A stretch of DNA of 5,067 bases, taken from NCBI GenBank assembly GCA_005883855.1, contig VBAU01000129.1, forward strand, positions 1 through 5,067, read 5' to 3'. The notes under the pieces were generated by a model. It made no database searches and had not been told where the DNA came from. It worked only from the letters and a program-made list of their open reading frames with translations. Positions within the stretch are counted from its first letter, which is position 1; each line of letters opens with the position of its first letter. Shown in pieces: positions 1-5,067 of the stretch. Position numbers and translations under genes: made by a program. This stretch comes from Bacteroidota bacterium (GTDB taxonomy: Bacteria; Bacteroidota; Bacteroidia; Chitinophagales; Chitinophagaceae).

Positions 1-1
1 A

Positions 2-214
2 ATAGAGGGCAAAACAATTAAACTTCGCAGCGTCGATCGTCACCCTGGAGACTCTATTACTTTTCTTTTCTCCGGTATGCTTTCAGGAGAAACAATCTCC
101 GGGTCTATTTACATGGGAGAATACCGAACCGCAAAATTTGTAGCTAAGCGCAATAACAATAAGAGTCCTCATGAAAGGATAGTGATACCCGGCGGCCCAC
201 CAATAGCAACTTAA
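2..214 (+). CDS. C-terminal end of a protein, possibly SelA-like PLP-dependent enzyme (5' partial)
   Basis: An open frame runs from the window edge (first full codon at 2) for 70 codons to TAA at 212-214; the start lies outside the window. The visible tail alternates polar and hydrophobic residues as in a beta-sandwich, with ITFLFSG, ETISGSIYMGEY and TAKFVAKR, then a basic stretch and a Gly/Pro-rich end (IPGGPPIAT). From memory, a 'sGtv.mGEYG.A.W.A.R' tail of this kind ends many Bacteroidota proteins annotated as aminotransferase class V-fold or SelA-like PLP enzymes, and some exported hydrolases. SelA-like enzymes (the DgaE group) are known neighbours of COG3964 amidohydrolases, which fits the gene that follows 51 bases later. 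No catalytic part is visible, so reading frame and tail are observed, while the family is inferred and unsure. Confidence 0.65.
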   Translation: MEGKTIKLRSVDRHPGDSITFLFSGMLSGETISGSIYMGEYRTAKFVAKRNNNKSPHERIVIPGGPPIAT

Positions 215-265
215 GGCGCGTAGTAACTGCTTCCTGCGTCCAGAAAAATTAGTAAAATATCATCC

Positions 266-1561
266 ATGCTGCGTCAAAAAAAATTATTGAATAGTTTTTC
301 ACAAGAAGCAGGTCACCTAGTGCTAATGCTGCTTTTCATTTTTACAGCAAGCATTGTGCAAGCCCAGGAGATAGACATGTTATTAAAGGGCGGCCATATG
401 ATTGACCCGAAGAACAAAATCGACGAACAAATGGATGTGGCCGTCATAAATGGAAAGATATCCCAGGTGGCAAAAAATATTCCGGCTCAGCATGCAAAAA
501 AAGTAATTGACGTAAGTGGCTTGTATGTCACACCGGGTTTCATTGATATGCATGTGCATGCTTTCAACGGAACTGATGTGGATGCTTATATAGCCGATGG
601 TTTAACCAGCCTTCCGCCTGATGGGTTTACGTTCAGGGCCGGTGTTACAACTGTAGTCGACGCAGGCTCGTCCGGGTGGAAAAATTTTCGTCTTTTTAAA
701 AAACAAACCATTGACAAGTCACAAACAAGAGTTCTTGCATTCTTGAACATTGTTGGCAATGGTATGGTTGGCCGTTTCGAAGAACAGGACACCACTGACA
801 TGAACCCACAGCAGACCGCTTACATGATAAAAAAATTATTTCCCGATATTATTGTTGGCATTAAAGCAGCGCATTATTGGGGAGATTTCACCCAGGTGGA
901 CCGTGCAGTAGCAGCAGGTAATCTTGCGAATGTCCCGGTAATGGTCGACTTTGGCGAACATCAGCCCCCTAATTCGATAGAGGAGCTTTTTATGAAGCAC
1001 CTGCGACCTGGAGATATCTTTACGCACACTTATTCTTACGGCCCCACTGTAAGAGAGACGGTTGTTGATGACAATGGTACGGTTAAGCCATTTATTTTCC
1101 AGGCACAAAAGAGAGGAATCATTTTCGATGTTGGGCATGGTGGCGGTGCTTTCTCCTGGCGCCAGGCTGTACCATCAATGCAGCAGGGATTTCAGCCCAA
1201 TGTTATCAGCACCGACCTACATGCTGAGAGTATGAATGGCGGCATGAAGGATATGAGCAATGTTATGTCTAAGTTCCTAAATATGGGTATGAGCTTGAAG
1301 GATGTTATTCTGCGCTCAACTTGGAATCCAGCTAATGTTATTAAAAGAACAGATCTTGGAAATCTAAGTGTGGGCACCGAAGCAGATATTACCGTGTTCA
1401 ATGTTAGAAAAGGTGATTTTGGATTCCTTGACATTCGTAAAACAAAGCTTAAAGGCACGCAGAAACTGGAAGTTGAATTAACCATACGTGCAGGCAAAAT
1501 TGTTTGGGATCTTGACGGCATCGATGCACCTCTATGGGAACAGGAACTACAGAAAAAATAA
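266..1561 (+). CDS. Exported amidohydrolase/deacetylase family metallohydrolase (COG3964 type), copy 1
   Basis: Predicted periplasmic metal-dependent hydrolase of 431 residues, full length for its family. A signal peptide spans residues 1-33 (hydrophobic core 18-31, cleavage likely after VQA33). The small N-terminal beta domain (about 36-90) leads into an amidohydrolase barrel: HxH at H96/H98 after TPGFID, candidate carboxylated lysine K200 in VGIKAAHY, H254 in GDIFTHTY, FDVGHGG with H291, and catalytic Asp D317 in ISTDLH. The C-terminus returns to the beta domain (GKIVWDLDGI). Strand 5 reads VMVDFGEH, with D228 where characterised COG3964 enzymes have a metal-binding His. Those relatives hydrolyse acetyl-(R)-mandelate and some N-acetyl amino acids and are often misnamed dihydroorotase; the substrate here is unknown. 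ATG 266 is chosen because it gives a complete signal peptide; the next in-frame Met (residue 21) lies inside the hydrophobic core. No clear Shine-Dalgarno sequence precedes it. The gene abuts its paralogue directly, so co-transcription is likely. Confidence 0.93.
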   Translation: MLRQKKLLNSFSQEAGHLVLMLLFIFTASIVQAQEIDMLLKGGHMIDPKNKIDEQMDVAVINGKISQVAKNIPAQHAKKVIDVSGLYVTPGFIDMHVHAFNGTDVDAYIADGLTSLPPDGFTFRAGVTTVVDAGSSGWKNFRLFKKQTIDKSQTRVLAFLNIVGNGMVGRFEEQDTTDMNPQQTAYMIKKLFPDIIVGIKAAHYWGDFTQVDRAVAAGNLANVPVMVDFGEHQPPNSIEELFMKHLRPGDIFTHTYSYGPTVRETVVDDNGTVKPFIFQAQKRGIIFDVGHGGGAFSWRQAVPSMQQGFQPNVISTDLHAESMNGGMKDMSNVMSKFLNMGMSLKDVILRSTWNPANVIKRTDLGNLSVGTEADITVFNVRKGDFGFLDIRKTKLKGTQKLEVELTIRAGKIVWDLDGIDAPLWEQELQKK

Positions 1562-2848
1562 ATGGTTGCTTACGTAACATATCATCTGTTGCTTTTAAAG
1601 AAAAGTCTCACCACTCTGCACGCAATTTTTTTGGTAGGGCTGTATGTTGTTTTGTTTTTTATTCCTTCTGTAATTTGGGCTCAGCAATATGATCTTTTAA
1701 TAAAAAGCGGGCATGTAGTCGATCCAAAGAATCGCATCAATGCAAAAAAAGACGTTGCTGTTGCAGCCGGAAAAATTGCTAAAGTCGCTGATGATATTCC
1801 TGCTGCCCAATCAAAAAAAATTATTGATGCCACAGGCTTGTATGTTGTGCCCGGTTTGATTGATATACATACCCATGTCTTTGTTGGAACAAAGCCTGAT
1901 AAGTTTGCGGATGGAATTTACAGTGTTTCACCCGATGATTTTACATTCAAGTCAGGTGTTACAACGGTAGTGGATGCTGGCACTTCAGGTTGGCGCAATT
2001 TTCCTTTATTTAAAGAACAGGTGATTGATAAATCGCAAACACGTGTGCTTGCCTTTATAAATATTGCCGGTTCAGGCATGAGCGGAAAACCTTTGCAAGA
2101 AGACCTCAACGACATGAATGCTGACTCGGCCGCTCTTGTCATACAGAAGTATAAAGACATAATAGTAGGAGTGAAGATCGGTCATTACGAGGGTAGTGAC
2201 TGGACACCATTTGAAAGAGCGTTGGATGCAGGTCGCCAATCAAACACACCCTTGTTCGTCGAATGCCACCTGCCACAATTCAGTTTGGAAGATCAATTGA
2301 AAAAAATGCGGCCCGGTGATATCATCACACATTCTTTTGAACAGGTGGCCGAAAGAATGCCCATAGTTGATGAACACGGAAATGTTCGTCCTTTTGTATT
2401 AGCTGCACAAAAAAAAGGCGTGTTATTCGATGTTGGTCATGGTGGTGCGGGTTTCTGGTTTAGCCAGGCCGTGCCTGCGTTTCAGCAGGGGCTAACACCC
2501 AATTCATTTGGCAGCGATCTGCATCGCTTCAGCATGAACGCGGGCATGAAAAGCGTGTTGAACATTATGTCTAAATACATGGCAATTGGTATGAGCATCG
2601 AAGATGTAGTCGCACGGGCCACATGGAATGCTGCTAGATCAATTAAACGCGAGGACCTGGGAAACCTGGGTGAAGGTTCTGTTGCTGACATTGCGGTATT
2701 GAGCATGCAAAACGGAAAATTTGGATTTATAGATGCTGCCGGCAACAGGCTTGAAGGCAATCGCAAATTGGAAGCAGAGCTTACTGTTCGTGAAGGCAAA
2801 ATTGTTTGGGATCTCAATGGTATTGCTGCTAAGGCTTGGAAGCAATAA
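1562..2848 (+). CDS. Exported amidohydrolase/deacetylase family metallohydrolase (COG3964 type), copy 2
   Basis: Tandem paralogue of the preceding gene, 428 residues. Over the first 63 mature positions I count 36 identities, and similarity continues to the end. A long N-terminal hydrophobic signal (about residues 8-39) probably ends at IWA40. Catalytic marks are H103/H105 in PGLIDIHTH, candidate carboxylated lysine K205 in VGVKIGHY, H257 in GDIITHSF, H293 in FDVGHGG, and Asp D319 in GSDLH. Strand 5 reads FVECH (E234, C235, H236) and is followed by a loop three residues shorter than in copy 1, so metal or substrate contacts probably differ. The ATG directly follows the TAA of the upstream gene with no spacer, which suggests translational coupling. 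A TTG about ten codons in (L10) would also give a normal signal peptide and cannot be excluded. The reaction is predicted to be hydrolysis of an N-acyl or ester bond in the periplasm; the substrate is unknown. Confidence 0.93.
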   Translation: MVAYVTYHLLLLKKSLTTLHAIFLVGLYVVLFFIPSVIWAQQYDLLIKSGHVVDPKNRINAKKDVAVAAGKIAKVADDIPAAQSKKIIDATGLYVVPGLIDIHTHVFVGTKPDKFADGIYSVSPDDFTFKSGVTTVVDAGTSGWRNFPLFKEQVIDKSQTRVLAFINIAGSGMSGKPLQEDLNDMNADSAALVIQKYKDIIVGVKIGHYEGSDWTPFERALDAGRQSNTPLFVECHLPQFSLEDQLKKMRPGDIITHSFEQVAERMPIVDEHGNVRPFVLAAQKKGVLFDVGHGGAGFWFSQAVPAFQQGLTPNSFGSDLHRFSMNAGMKSVLNIMSKYMAIGMSIEDVVARATWNAARSIKREDLGNLGEGSVADIAVLSMQNGKFGFIDAAGNRLEGNRKLEAELTVREGKIVWDLNGIAAKAWKQ

Positions 2849-2857
2849 CTATTTTTA

Positions 2858-2870
2858 TTAGCCTGGCTAA
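2858..2870. repeat. 13-base near-perfect palindrome just after copy 2
   Basis: TTAGCC-T-GGCTAA is perfectly symmetric around a single T and starts 10 bases after the stop codon. As RNA it could form a 5-bp stem with a 3-base loop. No T-run follows on either strand, so it is not a canonical intrinsic terminator. It could be a protein-binding site or part of the structured gap that follows. Confidence 0.4.
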
Positions 2871-2874
2871 AGTA

Positions 2875-2971
2875 ATGCTATAAGGCTTCCGTTGCCACGC
2901 TCGCTTGTGCTGCACCAACCCGATAGTTATTGGGTCTACTGAGCAAAGCGAATTAGCAATACCCGCAGCAT
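2875..2971. repeat. Nested imperfect inverted repeat (possible REP/MITE-like element or structured 3' UTR)
   Basis: Four paired segments are nested in order: ATGCT 2875-2879 with AGCAT 2967-2971; GTTGC 2891-2895 with GCAAT 2956-2960 (one wobble); TCGCTTGTGCT 2901-2911 with AGCAAAGCGA 2942-2951 (10 pairs, one bulged G at 2907); and an apical stem within 2918-2935, where ACCCGATA faces TATTGGGT with one wobble. The base composition is more GC-rich than the flanking A/T-rich spacer. I see no credible ORF in it; a minus-strand 60-codon frame crosses it but lacks coding features. Repeated hairpin elements of this kind are common in Bacteroidota intergenic regions, but copy number cannot be judged from one window. 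Confidence 0.5.
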
Positions 2972-2991
2972 CCCGACCACAGCGTCGGGAT
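2970..2991. terminator. 8-bp GC-rich hairpin, possible terminator or repeat arm
   Basis: ATCCCGAC (2970-2977) and GTCGGGAT (2984-2991) are perfect reverse complements around the six-base loop CACAGC. The stem is strong for this A/T-rich spacer. It lies about 120 bases after the stop of copy 2 and before the dehydrogenase gene, where a transcript end would be expected. There is no clear U-tract after it (ACAATTAGATCTTT follows), so an intrinsic terminator is only one option; it may equally be the end of the repeat element just upstream, which it overlaps by two bases. Confidence 0.45.
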
Positions 2992-3016
2992 ACAATTAGA
3001 TCTTTATTCATCGCTT

Positions 3017-3057
3017 ATTTCAAAGTGTGGAGTAATCACTCTTATACTTGTTGAAAT
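3017..3057. repeat. Imperfect hairpin upstream of the dehydrogenase gene
   Basis: ATTTCA (3017-3022) pairs with TGAAAT (3052-3057), AAGT (3023-3026) with ACTT (3046-3049), and GAGT (3030-3033) with ACTC (3038-3041) around the loop AATC, with small internal loops and a bulge. It ends 65 bases before the start codon at 3123, so it could be a regulator site or a 5' UTR structure. The sequence is A/T-rich and such pairing can arise by chance. I found no confident Bacteroidota-type promoter (TTTG / TAnnTTTG) between 3000 and 3122. Confidence 0.3.
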
Positions 3058-3122
3058 GACGTGCAGCTACCAATCATAACTAAATAACCAAATTGATAAA
3101 CGGAAACCCACATTAAGTAGAC

Positions 3123-4877
3123 ATGTACAGGATGGACCGCATAAGTGCATTTTTTCTCCTGTTGTCTGTCATCATCTTCAGCCAATGCAACAGGCGAGCA
3201 GAGTTGCCTAAAGGTGATCCTGGCAATGGTGGACTTTTTTTACCCCGTAATTTTGAAGCCGTTGTTGTTGCAGATAGCATTGGCCCTGCACGTCATATTG
3301 TGGTGAATGACAACGGAGACATCTATGTAAAGTTGAGCCACTCAAAAAAAGGGGAGGGTGGTAACGTAGCATTGAGAGACGTTAATAATGACGGCAAAGC
3401 AGATTCCATTGTACACTTTGGAAATTACCCTAATGAGGGCGGCCTTTCCAATTGCATGCGTATACACAATGGCTATTTATATTTTGCGTCTGAACTGGTG
3501 ATCTACAGAATGAAATTGCAACCAGGAAAACTTATTCCCGACAGTAAAATGGAAACTGTACTTACGGAAGAAGATTCTCGTGGCTCACATTGGCATATTA
3601 CGAAGCCGGTTGCATTTGATGATAAAGGACATCTGTATGTGCCATTTGGCGCACCTTCCAATGCATGCCAGGATCTAATCAGAACGCCGGGTGGCACGCC
3701 GGGCTTTGCCGGGCTCGATCCTTGTCCGGAATTAGAGAAGTATGCTGGCATCTGGCAATTTGATGCCAATAAAATCGGGTTGACACAAAAAGACGGGCGA
3801 AAGTTCGCAACCGGAGTAAGAAGTGTTGTAGCCATGGACTGGAATAGCACAGACAAAAATCTGTACGTGGTAATGCATGGAAGAGATGATCTGCATTTTT
3901 TGTGGCCGAATAAATTTTCCGCCTGGCAAAGTGCGGTCCTTCCATCCGAAGAATTCTTAAGAGTAAATGACGGCGACAATTTTGGCTGGCCTTACAGCTA
4001 TTACGATCAAATGCAGAAGAAAAATGTCCTCGCACCAGAATATGGCGGCGATGGCAAGCTGCCTGCAAGAGACAGCACAGTGCGTTTACCAATTATGGGG
4101 TTTCCAGGACATTGGGCTCCGAACGATCTTTTATTTTATACAGGGGATCAATTTCCTGACCATTACAAGAACGGCGCCTTCATCGCTTTTCATGGTTCTA
4201 CCAACAGATCTCCTTATCCGCAGGCCGGTTATTTTGTTTGCTTCGTACCGTTTGTAAATGGACAACCAACTGGGGAATGGGAAGTTTTTGCTGATGGTTT
4301 TGCGCGTGTTGATCCGGTAGTAAACACTAGTGACGCGGTTTACAGGCCAATGGGCCTGGCAATGGGCCCGGACGGATCTTTGTACATCTCGGACTCGCGA
4401 AAGGGAAAGATATGGCGCATCATGTATAAAGGCGATAAAAACCAATTTGGAAAAGCTGAACTAGCAGACATGGAAAAACGAAAATTAAAGTCAAATATTC
4501 GTACACCGGATGAAGTAAATGATAACCTTTATAAAGGCAAGGCGACTCCTGGTGCACAGGTGTATAATTATTTTTGCGTTTCTTGTCACCAGCATAATGG
4601 AAAGGGTGATGGGGAACGTTTTCCTCCGTTGGATAGTTCTGAATGGGTAAACGGAGATAAAAAAAGATTGATCAATATTGTATTAAATGGTTTGCAGGGA
4701 CAAGTTGAAGTCAAGCGGCAACCTTATAATGGCTCAATGCCCCAGCATAGTTTTCTAAAAGATGAAGATATCGCCCAGGTATTGACCTATATCCGGCAGA
4801 ATTTTGGTAACAATGCCAGTGCTGTCAGTCCTGCCAATGTAACTAAATTCAGAAATACTGCAACAAATAAAAAATGA
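3123..4877 (+). CDS. Lipoprotein sugar/sorbosone dehydrogenase (PQQ-type beta-propeller) fused to cytochrome c
   Basis: Predicted membrane-anchored periplasmic quinoprotein of 584 residues. The N-terminus is a lipoprotein signal with lipid-attachment Cys at C22 (IIFSQC, a loose lipobox). A six-bladed propeller of the sGDH/L-sorbosone dehydrogenase kind fills about 35-435: SHWHITKPVAF with candidate catalytic base H158, FGAPSNACQD, ATGVRSV (R233), VNDGDNFGWPYSYYD (286-291 core) and MGLAMGPDGSLYISD (410-424). After a charged linker, a cytochrome c domain (about 475-565) carries the heme site CVSCH (C485, C488, H489) and the likely axial ligand M539 in NGSMPQH. The inferred reaction is oxidation of an aldose or aldehyde using PQQ, with electrons passing through the heme to the respiratory chain; the substrate is unknown and PQQ supply is not visible. 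ATG 3123 is used; ATG 3132 (M4) is an equally possible start and keeps the signal. It follows a 274-base structured gap, so it probably begins its own transcription unit, with the next lipoprotein gene downstream. Confidence 0.92.
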   Translation: MYRMDRISAFFLLLSVIIFSQCNRRAELPKGDPGNGGLFLPRNFEAVVVADSIGPARHIVVNDNGDIYVKLSHSKKGEGGNVALRDVNNDGKADSIVHFGNYPNEGGLSNCMRIHNGYLYFASELVIYRMKLQPGKLIPDSKMETVLTEEDSRGSHWHITKPVAFDDKGHLYVPFGAPSNACQDLIRTPGGTPGFAGLDPCPELEKYAGIWQFDANKIGLTQKDGRKFATGVRSVVAMDWNSTDKNLYVVMHGRDDLHFLWPNKFSAWQSAVLPSEEFLRVNDGDNFGWPYSYYDQMQKKNVLAPEYGGDGKLPARDSTVRLPIMGFPGHWAPNDLLFYTGDQFPDHYKNGAFIAFHGSTNRSPYPQAGYFVCFVPFVNGQPTGEWEVFADGFARVDPVVNTSDAVYRPMGLAMGPDGSLYISDSRKGKIWRIMYKGDKNQFGKAELADMEKRKLKSNIRTPDEVNDNLYKGKATPGAQVYNYFCVSCHQHNGKGDGERFPPLDSSEWVNGDKKRLINIVLNGLQGQVEVKRQPYNGSMPQHSFLKDEDIAQVLTYIRQNFGNNASAVSPANVTKFRNTATNKK

Positions 4878-4938
4878 TATCATGGTGAAAAAAAAATTCG
4901 TCTTTTTTAATTCAACTCAACATCTAAATTTTATTAAT

Positions 4939-5067
4939 ATGGTTTCTAAACATCTTCTGGCATGGTTGAGTATAGCTTCTTTACTCTCCTGCAACGAATC
5001 CCAAAAAGCATCATCATCCCCGGACCTGTTTAAGTCAACAGCTCTGACAGCTCCTAAAAGCTTTACC
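4939..5067 (+). CDS. N-terminus of a lipoprotein, possibly SMP-30/gluconolactonase-like (3' partial)
   Basis: An open frame continues past the window end. From ATG 4939 it gives a textbook lipoprotein signal: a short basic start (MVSK), hydrophobic core LLAWLSIASLLS, and lipid-attachment Cys at residue 18 (LLSC), then a Ser-rich linker. An in-frame ATG at 4882 would add 19 residues (MVKKK...) before the signal; I prefer 4939 because the signal length then becomes normal and the upstream bases are A/T-rich as is usual at Bacteroidota starts. It begins 61 bases after the dehydrogenase stop, so shared transcription is likely. The last visible residues (TALTAPKSFT) recall the start of Bacteroidota SMP-30/gluconolactonase lipoproteins, a sensible partner for a sugar dehydrogenase, but 43 residues are too few to assign a family. 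Confidence 0.65.
   Translation, partial: MVSKHLLAWLSIASLLSCNESQKASSSPDLFKSTALTAPKSFT

Noticed and set aside
67..92. TTTCTCC/GGAGAAA 7-bp inverted repeat with a 12-base spacer
   Set aside because: It lies inside the coding tail of the partial upstream gene and is best explained by codon content.
266..2848. Annotation of the two hydrolases as dihydroorotases (pyrimidine synthesis)
   Set aside because: Both have export signals and COG3964-type motifs (GDI.TH, FDVGHGG, DLH), and there are no pyrimidine genes nearby.
2829..3011. Minus-strand 60-codon frame across the intergenic repeats
   Set aside because: It runs through the inverted repeats, overlaps the end of copy 2, and its product lacks features of a real small protein.
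3503..3979. Minus-strand open frame of 158 codons inside the dehydrogenase gene
   Set aside because: It lies wholly opposite a strongly supported gene, and its product is Ser/Cys/Pro-rich with no recognisable domain. It is a shadow of the real frame.
3967..4257. Plus-strand 96-codon frame overlapping the dehydrogenase
   Set aside because: It is in an alternative frame within conserved propeller sequence and has no domain or plausible start signal.
4882..4938. Earlier in-frame ATG at 4882 as the start of the last gene
   Set aside because: It would put 19 extra polar residues before an otherwise normal lipoprotein signal; ATG 4939 gives the expected Cys position of 18. It is not fully excluded.

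Overview
The window looks like part of a chromosome from a member of the Bacteroidota, plausibly a Chitinophagaceae-type soil or plant-associated organism. This is inferred from moderate GC with A/T-rich starts, no clear Shine-Dalgarno sequences, export signals ending in '-AQ', two short lipoprotein signals, and protein types typical of that phylum. All recognisable genes are on the + strand. No RNA gene, CRISPR array or transposase was seen.

Layout: (1) 2-214 is the 3' end of a gene whose beta-rich tail resembles the C-terminal extension of Bacteroidota SelA-like PLP proteins. (2) 266-1561 and 1562-2848 are two tandem, abutting paralogues of exported amidohydrolase/deacetylase metallohydrolases (COG3964 type, often misannotated as dihydroorotase). 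(3) 2849-3122 is a non-coding gap unusually rich in inverted repeats: a 13-base palindrome, a nested long imperfect hairpin at about 2875-2971, an 8-bp GC-rich hairpin at 2970-2991, and a weaker hairpin at 3017-3057. (4) 3123-4877 encodes a lipoprotein with an L-sorbosone/PQQ-type sugar dehydrogenase beta-propeller fused to a C-terminal cytochrome c domain. (5) 4939-5067 is the start of another lipoprotein gene cut by the window edge, possibly an SMP-30/gluconolactonase-like protein.

How they may work together: the first three genes look like one transcription unit for periplasmic hydrolysis of an acylated substrate beside a SelA-like enzyme. The last two look like a second unit for periplasmic oxidation of a sugar or aldehyde, with electrons passed through the fused cytochrome, possibly followed by lactone hydrolysis. 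The structured gap separates the two units. None of the substrates can be read from the sequence.

The points most worth a second look are the acidic residue replacing the expected strand-5 metal-binding histidine in both amidohydrolases, the divergence of the tandem pair just after that position, and the nested inverted-repeat element in the gap. I do not see convincing evidence of a wholly new system.
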